This document shows positions 15,166 to 27,649 of a DNA stretch of 64,000 nt, one piece after another (position 1 is the stretch's first letter; every line of letters starts with the position of its first letter). Location: the NCBI GenBank assembly GCA_907165065.1, contig OU015551.1, forward strand, positions 2,666,001 to 2,730,000, given 5' to 3'. The translations under genes were made by a program, and so were the position numbers. Below the pieces are notes generated by a model. That model was not told the origin of the DNA. It saw only the letters and a list, made by a program, of their open reading frames with translations, and ran no database searches. This stretch comes from Caprimulgus europaeus (Eukaryota; Chordata; Aves; Caprimulgiformes; Caprimulgidae).

Positions 15166-15548
15166 AGGATCACAGAGTGGTGGGGTTGGAAGGGAGCTCA
15201 GGAGATCAATCAGTCCAACCCCCCTGCCAAAGCAGGGTCCCTACACCAGGTTGCACAGGAAAGTGTCCAGGTGGGTTTGAACATCTCCAGAGATGGAGAC
15301 TCCACACCCTCTCTGGGCAGCCTGGCCCAGGGCTCTGGCACCCTCACAGTGAAGAAGTTTCTCCTTAACTTTGTCTGGAACTTCTGGTGTCCCAGTTTGT
15401 GCCCATTGCCCCTTGTCCTGTCACTGGGCACCACCCACAAGAGCCCGGCCCCATCCATTTGGCCCCCACACTTCAGATATTTACAGACATGGATCAGATC
15501 CCCTCTCAGTTGCTCTTCTCCAGGATGAAGCTCAGTCCAGCCAGGTCT
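15166..15548 (-). mobile_element. CR1 LINE 3' fragment, longest copy of the 'caaagcagggtccctacac' subfamily
   Basis: The reverse-oriented tail 'cacagagtggtggggttgg' leads into 'aaagcagggtccctacacc', 'tccaggtgggtttgaacat' and 'ctctgggcagcctggccca'. It then continues with 'gtgcccattgccccttgtc' and 'ggcaccacccacaagagcc' as far as 'tccaggatgaagctcag'. About 380 bp is kept. It shares near-identical sequence with 24112, 49481 and 52150. Confidence 0.92.
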
Positions 15549-15688
15549 AAATATGGGTGTCCTGGACTCAGACCTGGGCTTTGTCTACTCTAATGTTCTT
15601 GTTCATTGTCTGCTCTCTCTTCACCACCTGCCACTTCATTGATTTCTCCCCCATTCCCAAATTCTTTCTCCTCTCCTAAGATGAGGAG

Positions 15689-15735
15689 AATCATAGAATC
15701 TCTTAGGTTGGAAACGACCCTTAAGATCATTGTGA
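15689..15735 (-). mobile_element. Very short CR1 tail fragment
   Basis: Only the terminal about 45 bp: 'aatcatagaatctcttagg' then 'ttggaaacgacccttaaga'. It is of a different subfamily from the copy 140 bp to its left. Confidence 0.7.
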
Positions 15736-16972
15736 AATACACAGAGTCCAAGGAGCCCTTAAGAAGGTAGAGATCTTCTGTCTGCATGCCATCACCCATC
15801 TTCCAAAGAGCTGGAAGCCCAGTAAGACCACCCAGTATGACTGTCCCCACACACAGGAGCTCTGATCCTTCAGCATGAAGGAAGGACTGCCCTTACAGGC
15901 ACATTTTGGCTGTCCACAAGCAGGTCTGTGGGAGTTTCTACCTTCCAGTGATCCAGTGAGCTGTGTCCTCCTCCAGCTTGAGGTTTGGGCTGGGATCTGA
16001 GGAGACCTTGCCTTGGAGGCCCTTCTAAAGTTCTCAAGGGACCAGGTTTATTTTTAGATTTGGCTTCTGTGATTGGATCTGGGATGATAGGAGATGTGGG
16101 AATGGGGGTACTCAAGAGTCAGCTAGGGAGAGAGGACAGTGGATTTCACCAGGACATCTCCAAATTTAAGCTGAATGTTTCCTGCTGGAGGTTGTGGTTA
16201 AGGACTGATACCTGGAGTGAACTTGCACAAATTGGTGGCAAATCTCCCAGTCTTTGGTGCTTCACTTTATATCTCATGAACTGTTCCAATTTCCAAGCCA
16301 TGGAGTGACATTTGAGCTCACCTCTCCTTGTGCAGAACATTTGGATCAAAGCTAAAGATGGAGTCAGAAAAGTCCAGATTATGGAGTATTTTCCAACTGA
16401 TACAGGATATGGGAACAATTCCTGCTTTTCTGTCATTCCTTGTGATCTTTATTCAGCCTAATTTTATTGCATGTGGTACACATTCATACTTAAATTCCAC
16501 CCCTTCCTTTCAGGCTTCCTGAAGCTAAAATGTAACATTTTAGGAAACTCAGAAATTGCAAGTGTCTTCTATTACCCTTCTAATCTTCTCAAGCCCATTA
16601 GATCGGAGGAGATCTCCCCATGCATCGGAAACAGATGGGGACATGCAGGAGGCAACATTAAATTCATTTAGTTTAGAGTGTCTTGGAGATGTGATTGTTC
16701 TTTGTGGTTACAAGTTGCTGCAACCTCCTCTGTGTGAGCTGAGGATCTGGTTGAATTGAGAGTGGTGCCAGGAATGAATTTCTGGTCAGTTGCTTTTTGC
16801 CATCAGTAACCATCCCTTCGCTGAGACTTTGGGAAATCTTTTCTGAGCAGTTTTTGATTGTATCTGTTAGGCAATGGGACTGCTCTGAAACCATGGCTGG
16901 GGCATGGGATGAGGCTCTTGCTCATTTTAGTAGGAAAATTGTGTAACCTGCAGATTCAGAGTGTCCATGAAT
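15736..16972. other. Intergenic stretch, no gene recognised
   Basis: Unique AT-leaning sequence without supported exons on either strand. Confidence 0.45.
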
Positions 16973-17104
16973 GGATTTAACTCTTTCTAGAGCTCCAGTG
17001 GGTGAGGATTTAACTCCTTCTAGAGCTCCAGTGGGTGAGGATTTAACTCTTTCTAGAGCTCCAGTGGGTGAGGATTTAACTCCTTCTAGAGCTCTAGTTC
17101 GTGA
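16973..17104. repeat. 33-bp minisatellite, four exact-length copies
   Basis: Units start at 16973, 17006, 17039 and 17072 and each begins ggatttaactc(t/c)ttct. Copies 1 and 3 carry the T variant, copies 2 and 4 the C variant. The array is therefore best read as a duplicated 66-bp dimer. The fourth copy has further changes near its end. As 33 is a multiple of 3 the frame stays open, but there is no sign of coding. Confidence 0.92.
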
Positions 17105-18162
17105 GGCACTGAGGAGACATCGTATTTCATCTGTTCACCATCAGCAGGAGGATCTTGGTGGATTCAGTGTGATCCATTTTTGTGTACCTGTTACTCTTGG
17201 TTTTTCAGATCTCTCTCTTTTTTTTTCTTCTTCTTTTTACCAGGTTCAAACAAAATTGTGCTTTAACTAAAGACCCCAAGGGAAATGCCACAAAACTTCT
17301 TTATTATCCTCCCAGTTGGAGGTTCACAGTGTGTGTTTGTCTGTGTATATGTGTGGGTGGTGATTATATTTCAGAATTTCCAAGACTGTTACAGCTTTTT
17401 TTTTCCAAACAAGTTACTCAAATATGAATTCTTCCTCCTGAAGGATCTAGACTCTGCTTGGAATTGAGGTCTCCACATATAGGAGAAGTTAAATAAAAAC
17501 TTCTCTCACTGGAGGAGATTATTTAAGAGCTAGACCAAAGCAGAACAACATAACAGCAAACACAGAGAGGGGATGCAATGTTGTTTTATAGGTTGGACAG
17601 ATTTTTCCACCCTGAATATGTGTTGATGGGAGTGCCAGTGACAAACTCCTTGGAAAAAGTGTCTGCAGTGTGAGCCAAGTATTTCCTTCATCAGCCTTTT
17701 GCTCAGGTGTACAAAATACCATGACCTTAGTCTTGCTCATCCGTATTTCTGAAGGTGTGTCTCATCTGAGCCTCTTGGGAGCACCCTTTCCTCATCTTGT
17801 AGGACTGTCAGGACACGTTTCCCTGCAGCCTCCCACCCTGCAGCTGGCCTTTGAGGAGGGTGAGTGCTCTCCAGCTGGAAACAGGTCGTTAAGGGGTGAA
17901 GTGACCCATGAAATGTGATGAAGATGAGCTGGAGCCCAGATATTGAATGGAGCAGCTCTGTCAGGTGGTAGGCAATTGCTGAATTAAACACAACTCTGTT
18001 TAATTAAGAAGCAACTTAGAACAGTGCTCTAGGTGAAGAAGACAGCAGTGTTGCTGGAATTGCAGTCTAGGGACTATGAAGGGTGGTGGCAAGAAATTTA
18101 AGTGATGGCTTGAACCTTAGACATGGTGACTGCTGGAGGACATTTAATGAAGTAATTAGAAT
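17105..18162. other. Intergenic stretch, no gene recognised
   Basis: It holds T-rich tracts (near 17215-17240 and 17395-17405) and a small AT palindrome (taattaag context near 17980-18010). No supported gene. Confidence 0.45.
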
Positions 18163-18362
18163 TCATAGAATCACAGAATCCCAGACTGGTTTGGGTTGGA
18201 AGGGACCTTAAAGCTCATCCAGTGCCAACCCCCCTGCCAGCAGCAGGGACACCTTCCACTAGACCAGGTTGCTCAAAGCCTCATCCAACCTGGCCAAGAA
18301 CACTTTCAGGGAGGAACAGGTTTAAGGTCCCTTCCAACCCAAACCAATCTGGGATTCTATGA
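18163..18362. mobile_element. Head-to-head inverted pair of CR1 tails
   Basis: 18163-18317 is a reverse-oriented CR1 3' end, of the same subfamily as 11368. It is joined directly to 18318-18362, a forward-oriented copy of the last about 45 bp of the same tail (ggtcccttccaacccaaacc then gattctatga). The outer about 45 bp on each side are therefore near-perfect inverted repeats, with about one mismatch and one octamer difference. Simple 5' inversion by twin priming would not copy the same 3' end twice. Confidence 0.85.
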
Positions 18363-21067
18363 AGTGTCAAAGAAAGTGGAAGATTTATCTTACAATATTT
18401 TATCACCAGCTTGTAACACTTTGGATAGATGCAAAAAATCCTTCTGCACCCCAAGCTGGCACAGAATGAATTTCCTATCTGCCCACCTTCTACCACTGCA
18501 GCAGGATCTACAAGTATGTTGATAGAGCAACTGACCTGCAGAATATATCTTGATATATCAGTTTATATTTGTCATGTTTCTCAGATTCCCAGTAGATGCA
18601 GCAGGATGTGTTCTCCTGTGTGAATTACTAAAGACAGGGTCATCTTCAATTGAAGTCGTGTGTGTGCACCACTGGGGAGTTTGTGTAGGTGGCAATACCT
18701 GTGGCTGCTTGACCACCACAGGCTGCTCCTCAGCTGAGCTGTGAAGGAACTTGCTGTGTGTTGAGCTGGTTTGCCATGCTGCAATGGCCTGTTGGAAAAA
18801 AAAAACAACCCAAGAACTTCTGTGTTTTGTCCCTAGCACTGAGGGAGAAATGCTCAGACTAACCCCAGCAGATCCAAACGAGTGGAGTGGGGACGCGGCC
18901 AAGCGCTTGGAAGCGGTCCTGGGCTCCGAGTAGAGCGTGGCCCTGAGCTCAACGCCGTGGCAACTGTCCACATGGAACGTGACGGCTTTGGAGAGCTGCA
19001 CCTCTGCAATCCTCAGTTCCAGGAATGTTCTAGGAAGTGGGCAGAATCCTCCTGGTTTTGGTGAAAGCTGGAAAAGCCTGATTTCCCCCTGAGATTGCCC
19101 GTGGTCTCTCAGGACGCCGGTGTGGCACAGTAGCCCACGGTGCCTGGATGGTGTTTAGGGCCAGGAGCCCCACTGCCCCCCATTGAACCCATGTGCTTTC
19201 CTCTCTTTATCCCCTTCCCTCTCATTCAACCAAACCTCTTTCCCTGCAGTGGGGAGAAAATTTTTCTAGTTGATACCAAAATAAACATAGTCCTGTCCAA
19301 CATGGGAGGGAGGAGAGAGGGGGGAGAGCATGGGGCTCCCTTGTACAGGCAGCACAGTAGGAGAGGGCTGCATGTCCCAGCCTGGTGGGTGCTGGAGATG
19401 ATGCAGCACAGAAAAATACCAACGGAGTCAGCAGAGCTGGGACAGGACCTGAGTCCTTTTCTAGCTCCTACAGCCTCAGGAGTGTTTATTGAGGGATTTC
19501 TCTCCCTTTGCACTTGGGCAGACACACTACAGGGTCAGTGCTGAGCATTTGGGGTTTGTTCCAGGACACTTCATTTTAGTGATGGGGAAAACATAAGTAA
19601 TTACAGCAGATTCAGTTCCCTACTTATGAACAAGAAAATGTACCAGGAATAAAACAGGAAGCAGAAAAAGAGGCTGGTGGGAGTGGAGCTTGCAGAAGAT
19701 GCATGTGGTGGAATGACAGTGTGCAGAAATCTCCCAAGAATATTCTGGGCACCTCAATATTCTCTCTGAGTTAGTCCAGGTTTCATCCAACCACTGGGAA
19801 AGATTCAAATTGTGCTGTTGTATTTACTTTTTGCCTAATTTGATTCCTTTCCCCAAGCAATAGAGATACATAAATAAATGGTTTGAAAAGTGGATTCAGC
19901 CTCTCCTATGGAGATGTAACCCTTGATCCTCTGCAAACCCCTGGTTCAGGTTGTCCTCAGTGGGATTAGGTCTAGTTTGAGTTTTGCTTTGTTCTACTGA
20001 GTGCTCCTGTGCTTCTTCACTTCAGCAAGCAGCTGGAATCCCAGGCACACGGGAGGAGGCTGGCTGCTAAATCAGGAATGGCAAGGAGGGAGAGTCAGGA
20101 TCTGTGATCAGGCACATGCACCCTGCAGACGTCCTCTCCTGCTGTGCTGGGGACAGGGCTGATTGCCTTTCTACCTGTGTAAAGCTACTGGCCCTCTGTC
20201 CCACCATCCTACTCCACCGAGCACAATCACTTTCTCCTTTTGGTCTTTATCTGCAAACTCTAGTCAGATCTCACCCCAGAAAGACAATATTTCATGGCCC
20301 AATGTTCAAAGCAACAACAATTTATACAGCATTGCAGAGAACGTGACTTTTCTGGGGTTCCACCCCTCCAGCCATGGATGCTTCAGCCCTTGGGCAGGAG
20401 ATTCCTTATCCCTGGCATGTTCTTCACAAGTTGGCCTCCTGGCCCTGCCTGGAAGGAGGTCTGCCTGTTTGCACTCAGCTGCAGACGAGGGTCCACACAG
20501 ACTGGATTGGACTTGGTGGGGCTTTTGAAGTGGCAACAATGCTGCTGTGATGGAGGAGGCTGGCAAACGCAGGATGGCCAGATGCCTGGGAGGAGGAGGA
20601 GGAGGAGGAACAGGCCAGTCCCATGACTTTGTACCCTGAATTTCAGTGTGCTGAGTTCCCTTCCCCCCAGAAATGTCCATACATTTATGTCTTCTAGAGT
20701 TCACATCCTGATAAAGCAAATGACCTGAAAATAGACTGCCTGGGCTCCCTGACAGAGGCAGCTACAAGGTGTCTCCTCCTCTTTGGAGAAGAAGAGGCTT
20801 GACCACCCTGAGCACTGTGGTCAAGGTTTACTGGGACAAGCCAAGCAGGACTGTGTCTAGCTGCCTGGCTGGGGCTCTGGCACGTTGCTCATCCAGCTCA
20901 CTGAACTGGCCTCTGCCCGTGTTTCTGCCATCTTCCCTTTCCCAGCACTGTCCCCAGGTATCCAGGAGTAAACTCTGAGGAACCTGGTCCTAGCCCTCAC
21001 CTGCAATAAACTCTGGGACACCAGTAGAGGAGGAGGAGGAAGGTGTTGGGTGCTGTGTTGGAGGGCT
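18363..21067. other. Intergenic stretch, no gene recognised
   Basis: Contains an A9 run at about 18797-18805, (gga)n near 20589-20611 and a G-rich stretch near 19305-19325. A small CpG-containing patch lies at 18880-18990. No exon could be supported. Confidence 0.45.
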
Positions 21068-21275
21068 GTGGGTTTTTTTACACTGAGGGTGGTAAGACAC
21101 TGGCCCAGGTTGCCCAGAGAGGTGGTAGAAGCCCCCTCCCTGAAGACATTCAAAGTCAGGTTGGGGGGCTCTGAGCAACCTGATCTGGTTGAAGATGCCC
21201 CTGCTCACTGCAGGGGGTTGGACTGGATGAGCTTTAAAGATCCCTTCCAACCCAGAGCATTCTGTGATTCTGTGT
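21068..21275 (+). mobile_element. CR1 LINE 3' fragment
   Basis: Forward CR1 from 'ttttttacactgagggtgg' through 'gttgcccagagaggtggta' and 'cctgatctggttgaagatg' to the tail 'attctgtgattctgtg'. It is the same subfamily as the copy at 50214. Confidence 0.9.
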
Positions 21276-22589
21276 TGGACAAGAGAGCAGAACCACTCTC
21301 ACACCTGGAGATGCCAAGGCCACCCTGCTGAAGCTCAGGCAGGTTGAGTGCTGCCCACACAACTGGTCCTGCCTTGTGTCAGTTTTCCCTTCCAAACTTC
21401 ATCCCTGTAGCTACAGAGGCTGTTAATGCAGTTACACATGTTTGTGCAAGGAGACAATTTTATCTTTCCCCCGTTGCTTTCCCCCATCCACCCTCACATT
21501 TGATCAAATGCCAGTTCATTGAGGCAGGTGCTCACAGAGATTTATGAGCTCTGTGGACCTTCATGCTCCACATGTCCACCTTCTTTTGTCTCAGCTGGGC
21601 AGACAAGCCTCTTCCCTGCACACCAAATGCAGTCAGGAAATTGCTTGTGAGCACAAAGAAAGCATGAAGGACTTTGAAGGCTCCAACTGTAGGGGCTGAA
21701 ATTGTTTAAGAAGGAAGATTAGATAAAATATTTCAGAACATATGGAGCTTCTTGACCATTGTTGCCCATCTCCAGCTGTCAGACCCTGAGCAATCCCAGA
21801 AGGAGTTAATAGATTCCTGGGCAGGAGCCAAGAGCTCTTGCCGGAAGCTTATCTTCCCCACCAAAATAGCTGATGTCTGCGGCTCTGGACATGGTATTGT
21901 CCTCATAAAAGGCAACAATAACAACCAAACAAGCACTGCTATTCACAGCTCCGTTAACAAGCCATTAAAAAGTAAAAAAAAAATTAAGAAAGCACTGGAA
22001 ATGGATGAATATTTATTAAAATGGAACCATGTGTTTCACCCAGACCCGTCTTCATAAGCTTGTGCACATCACATTCGTGTTTATGTTCTCCTCTGGTGTG
22101 TGAGGGGTTTTTTTCCATGCCTGGTAGTGATTAGCTGGAGAGAGCCTGAATGAACTCATGTCTCTGGTGAGTAGGACCAGGAAAGCCTGCACACAACTGG
22201 GTGATAATGCAGCTGCAGGAAAGACACAAACTTCCTGCAGAATGGCCTTGCTTGTGTCCCTGCAGAAGCAGCCAAGGAAACACCAGAGACTGGACTGAAG
22301 GGAAGTGGGGAAAGAGAAGATTCCAGGGTGGGAAAAAAAAAAGAGGAGAAAATTGTCCTCTGGTTCATTGCAGAAAGTGTGAATTGAAGTTGTGAATTGA
22401 GAATCTTCCCTGGAGATGTCCCCTAAGGCTCAGGTGAATCTGGAACAATCCTGTCCAGTATGGGTTCATCCAGTGAGGCACAGCGATGGCTTGGGCCACT
22501 GGCTATGTGTGTTTATGGCTTAAGCACCTCACCCTTATCTCTGCTGGAACCACAGGAGACTCAGCAGGTCTCTGGGGTCCCCACCACCC
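21276..22589. other. Intergenic stretch with unique, possibly conserved sequence
   Basis: No gene. The segment 21730-22060 is repeat-free with many short AT-rich regulatory-type words (ccattgttg, aacaataacaa, caaacaa, taaaaa) and has the look of a non-coding element. This cannot be shown from one genome. Confidence 0.35.
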
Positions 22590-22833
22590 CTTAGGTGTCC
22601 AGAGGAGGGCAACAAAGCTGGTGAAGGGCTGGAAGGCATGTCCTTTGAGGAGTAGCTGAGCACTCTGGGTTGGTCTGGTTTGGAGAGAAGGAGGCTGAGG
22701 GGTGAGCTCATGGCTCTCTGCAGCTTCCTGGGGAGGGGACGTGGAGATGGAGGTGCTGAGCTCTTCTCCCTGGGATCCAGGGACAGGATGCCTGGGAATG
22801 GTTCACAGCTACACCAGGGAGGTGCAGACTTGT
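22590..22833 (+). mobile_element. CR1 LINE internal fragment lacking the tail
   Basis: Forward CR1 with 'gaggagggcaacaaagctg', 'gtttggagagaaggaggct', 'tctgcagcttcctgggga' and 'cacagctacaccagggag'. It stops before the 3' end, so it is cut on both sides. Confidence 0.75.
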
Positions 22834-23164
22834 ACTTTTTGTGGAGGCCAAGTGTGATGGACCATGTAGGTGGCAGCTTTGGCAGTATCTCAAACATTTG
22901 TGCTGAAATTAACACACATGGGATTATTGTTCCCTAGATGAGGAGGCTGACCCTTGAAAAGACAGTGGAGCTCCCTGTAAACTCCTGAGTAGCACAAAGA
23001 AGAGCAGCCAGGTCTGGTCTTTAACAGAGGTTTTCAATCTGTCTGGAGCCACTGGGGCTTTTTAACTGAAATTGTCAATGCCACAGTTGTCATTTGTACG
23101 GGGATGCACAGCCCGGGCAGGACCGGGAAGTCGTCACATAGAGCTGTGGTGACATTTGCCAGAG

Positions 23165-23465
23165 GCCAAAAGGGACATTAGATCATCTGGAGTGACCTCA
23201 TATGTGTCAGAGATTCCTGAATGTCACCTGTTTGTCCTAGTACTGAGCCTAATCACTCCATCTGAGCAGTGTATCTCCTCCTGCAAGACATCCAGACTGG
23301 CTCTAGAGGCATCAAGGGCCGGGGCACCCACGACTTCCTTGGCAGCTTGTTGCAATGGCAAATCACCGTCACTATTAAAAATGCTTTTTGCAATTTCTAA
23401 TCGTCCAGCTTTGGCATCCAGCTGATTAGGTTTTGTTCCCCAATGGTAAAGAACTCTTTTCCACC
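23165..23465 (-). mobile_element. Old, diverged CR1-type LINE 3' region
   Basis: It reads 'ttagatcatctggagtgac' with 'aagacatccagactggctc', 'cttccttggcagcttgttg' and 'atcaccgtcactattaaaa'. This is the pattern of old amniote CR1 families also found in turtles and crocodiles. It is much more diverged than the other CR1 copies here and lacks the tail octamers. Confidence 0.6.
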
Positions 23466-24111
23466 CCACATTGTCCCCTTCCCCCAGTGATATTCATGTG
23501 TGGCAACCAATTTATCCCTCAGACTTCCTTTTGTTTTGATGAACCGAGTAGATCAGCTTTCCCAGCTCTGTGGCCAGAGACTTTCCTGTCTTGTCTTCAC
23601 AGTTTTGTAGCTCTGATTTATAGCCACCATGGCTCAGCTCACTCCCTTTGATGGCCCTGTCCTTATCCTTGTTGAAAGTTTGTCCACTTTGGGGTCTGCA
23701 AATGTTCCTAGCAGGACTTTTACATTTAGTTCTGCACCTCTGAGGAAAGCATGAAAGGTCATAGACCATAAATATTACTGTGTGCTCACAATCCGTATCG
23801 ATAACCATCTTAAACAACCCTTGACCTGTTGAGTGCACACCCTACTGATGTCATTCCTGCAGTATCTGCTCTGCCAACGTTTCCCCTGTTGCATCCACAC
23901 TGTCCTTCAACCAAACTTGGTTTTGAAACCTTACTTCTTGACTGATATTAACTGAACCACTACCCTTTAACTTGTCATTAAATTACTCCCACAGATTTCT
24001 GTTCTAGACAGTACAGGGAGCGACACAGGCCGTACAGTTAAGCCTGAGTTATTCAGGAAGTCAAACTTGATTGTCATTTTGTTCCTTCAGGATTTTATTT
24101 CCCTGTCTTGA
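23466..24111. other. Intergenic stretch, no gene recognised
   Basis: Unique sequence between two CR1 copies. No supported exon. The left part may be a continuation of the old LINE. Confidence 0.4.
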
Positions 24112-24310
24112 TGAAAGTGAGGGTGCCAGAGCCCTGGGCCAGGCTGCCCAGAGAGGGTGTGGAGTCTCCATCTCTGGAGATGTTCAAACCCACCTGGACA
24201 CTTTCCTGTGCAACCTGGTGTAGGGACCCTGCTTTGGCAGGGGGGTTGGACTGGATGATCTCCTGAGGTCCCTTCCAACCCCACCAGTCTGGGATCCTGT
24301 GATTCTGTGA
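24112..24310 (+). mobile_element. CR1 LINE 3' fragment, young
   Basis: Forward copy from 'gagggtgccagagccctgg' to the tail 'gatcctgtgattctgtga'. By eye only a few bases differ from 52150-52413 over the shared 190 bp, so the two inserted recently. Confidence 0.92.
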
Positions 24311-25995
24311 AAGTCTTGAACGTGTACCAAAAATCAAGACTCATGGGAGTGGTGTCAGCGCACACCAGCACCTTTCCTGGCAGAGTTCCTGGTCCCCTCC
24401 ACCAGCTGCACCAGCTTTCCAAGGCCAACATCCACCGCCTGCACCCTGTCAGCCATCAGCCCTGAACTGCCTTTTTCAAGTGAATAACTCCTGGAGGTGT
24501 TGGCACTGAGGAAAATGTGCTTCTGCTCTTGGTTCCCAGCTGGCACCAGGCAGAGAGAGCTGAGAAGAAAGAGGGTGTTTTGCACCTCCCAGGGAAGGCG
24601 AAGAAGTAAGAGCTAAACTATTAGCTCGGATCTCTGGATGTTAAAAGGAAACAGATTTGCTGCTGGCTCTTGGCTTCTTCTCTCATTACACTGAACTGGG
24701 AAAGAGACCCTGCAGGCGACGGACTCAAGACATTGGGGTTACTGTGGCCAAACAATGACATCAGCTGATAGACTTAACTCATAACAGAGGGTGATGGTGA
24801 CTCGCACACGACCTTGACAAGCAAGAGTCTGTTAATGAGCCAAAAACGAATAAAAAGGAAAAATCTCTTTCCCCAGACCTTGAAATATTAATAATATTTG
24901 CAAGAGGACAAAATAATGATGCAACTCCCAAGAGACACTAAATGATCTTCTGCCAGACAGCCCAAGACACACAGATGTCTGCTGTGTGTGTATCTTAGGA
25001 GGGTGCTAAAGGCTGCACTGATGTCATGATTTAAGACAGGAAACCTGTGTCCTTGGGCTACTAACTGTCTGTAAATGGCCAGTGCAATGGAGTGATTGGT
25101 GGACCCAAATTTCTTCTCATCACTTTTGGTCTTTCTCTGTTTTTCAGTAATTCATTTCAAATGAATCTTGAAGATTTTGGATTCTTTTTAGACAAAAGAG
25201 TTAGACCAGCAACCAAACTGACCCTCACATGGGTCTGGCCATGGTCTGTGATAGTCCAGGCTGATAAACTGCTAGTACCCAGGTTTGGAGCAAGTCAATG
25301 GACACTCTTCCAGCCAATTCCCATGCCCTGAGCTGGGGATAACTGAGGTCATGGTCCAGTTTAGATGTCACTGTCTTGTTGTGGAGCAAGGAAGAGAGTT
25401 TAAGGATCTGGACATGATCCATGACCTGGTAGTTGCTTTCAGAGCAGGAGAACAGTCTCTGATACACTGATTTGAATGGATTCCCCCTTCTTTTTGGTAC
25501 CACATGACTTGTGGGTGGCAGGATGGGACTCTGCTCAAGCATCTCAACTATTGTAGTGTGCTACTGAGAGAATTCAGGGCTGAATTTGCTGCTGGGGATG
25601 GTTTGTTGTCTGTGGCACTGGGCTGCAGCTATGCACTGGTGAGACTGTTCCAGCACACGCTGTACTGTTCCAGCTCCAACCTTGCCTGTGTGGTCTGGCA
25701 ATGTTCACAATACAGATGCAGTTTTGTGCAGCACCTTCTGTGGAGGCAAATCTTGAAACAAGAAGTGAAGAAAAGAATGCCTGGGCAGTATGAAACCTGA
25801 GGGAAGTTTGCATTTACCAACTGATTCTGCACAGGCAGGCAAATAAAAAACTGAGGACCTCCTTTGAACAGAACAAACCAACCACCGTGTTACAGAGGAC
25901 GTGTCACTGGAGAAGAGTTAAAGAGGATCCATCCAGGGCAAAGCAGCCTCATGAAGCAATGCATGCTGCCTCAGCCCTGGGTGAGCTGACTGGAG
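24311..25995. other. Intergenic stretch, no gene recognised
   Basis: Unique, moderately AT-rich sequence. A small AT palindromic patch (aaatattaataatattt) lies at about 24883-24899. No supported gene. Confidence 0.45.
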
Positions 25996-26262
25996 TATCA
26001 CAGACTCACAGAATGGTTTGGGTTGAAGGCACCTTTCAAAGCTCATCCAGTCCAACTCCCTGCAGTGAGCAGCGACATCTTCAACCAAATCAACTTCCTC
26101 AGAGCCCTGTCCAACCTGACCTTGAATGTCTCCAGGGATGGGGCTGCTACCACCTCTCTGGGCAATTTGGGCCAGTTTCTCACCACCCTTATTGTAAAAC
26201 ATTTCTTCCTTCTCTCCAGTCTGAATCTCCCTCCTTTTAGTCATTTTAAAATCATCACCCCT
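25996..26262 (-). mobile_element. CR1 LINE 3' fragment
   Basis: The reverse tail 'cacagactcacagaatggt' leads into 'cttcaaccaaatcaacttc', 'gaatgtctccagggatggg' and 'acatttcttccttctctcc'. It extends to 'atcatcaccccttg'. Confidence 0.88.
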
Positions 26263-27649
26263 TGAACACACTGTGCTCCTCAGCAGGGCTACCTTGTCCA
26301 GCAACCTTTCCAACAGGTCCTTTGGATGCAGCCACACAAGTTTTTGGAAGTGGAGTGCTTGACACAAGCCATGCCACACCGCTCAGCCTTGGGGCACCAC
26401 AGGGTAGTGCCTCTCTCTTTAGTTGCTAATATGGATGTAACCTCTGAGCACTTACATACAGGTTCCAGTTGCAAGAAATAACTGATATAAATTTCACATG
26501 GAAAGCTCTAGTCCTTCTAGACTAAAACCTGGTCCTTCTCCACAAAAAGATGCACTGCAGTTGACTTCAGTCATTGAAATGCCACGCAAAACTTGGCCAC
26601 TCTCCTTCTGCTCTCCTGCCTTTCCTCACTAGACATTTAAACCTGCTCCTACCCAATCTGTGGAGGGTAACCCAGCTGTAATTTCACTGTGTTGTGTCTC
26701 TTGATTTTCTAATTCCTCAGGAAGGGTATGGAAGGGCCTGTCTCTTGTATTCTAGTTCAGCTGGTGAAAACAAAAAGTCACCTAGCAAACCCAGAGATGA
26801 TCCCGTTCTGTCTGTACATCATTAGATGAAGTTTTTCAGCTAAATATTTGATAGTTCAGGATGAGTCTTTCCTTGTGCTCCCACATTCAGTGCTTGTGTG
26901 CAGTGCTCTTCACTGCCCCATGCAGAATGCAAAAATACTTTAATCTGACCTTAAAATACAGCCAGCTCTGAAGAGAAGACTGCAGTTATTTGACAGCATC
27001 CATCATTGCCTTCGGTTGTAGAAGTAGATGCAGAAAGAAGTGCTTGGGGGTAAAAGCAGGTGCTCTTAGTCAAGTTGGATGGTGGTTAGACACTCTTGGT
27101 ATGATTGGTCAACATGACTTATGCTGCTGCAAACTGCCTGCCTGTTGGGTACAGGAGGATGACTCTTACCATGCTTTGAGTTGGGAGCCTGGTGGCCATA
27201 TGTGCAAGAGAAGTTGACAAGTATGATTTTATTTAGCTTGCCATGGTCAGGGAGCTGAAACCTCTGTTGTAAATAATTTGCTCAGAGATGGGAAAACTTG
27301 AGAGAAAACACACAGGAATTCCCATCTCCTGTGTTAGACCTGGGCAGGACTGAAGACAAGCCAAGGGAGAACATGGGCACATGGACTCATCCATGGGTGA
27401 ACACGTAGGAAGCACCATGTTAAACCTTCCCAGGGCATCCACATCTCTACCCAGGGATTCATCTAATGTGCATCCCTGTGCAGACAGAGACCTCCAAAAA
27501 TGGTTTCTTTAAAACTCTTTGCTTTGAGTAGAGTTTGTACAGAGTTTGGGAAGGCATCATGTGAAAGAAAATTATTAAAAGGCATCTTGCTTTGCTTGAG
27601 AGTGGGGAGAGGTCCCAAGAAAGAGTTCTAGTGTCACAGGGTATTGAAG
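26263..27649. other. Intergenic stretch, no gene recognised
   Basis: Unique sequence without supported exons or repeats. Confidence 0.4.
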
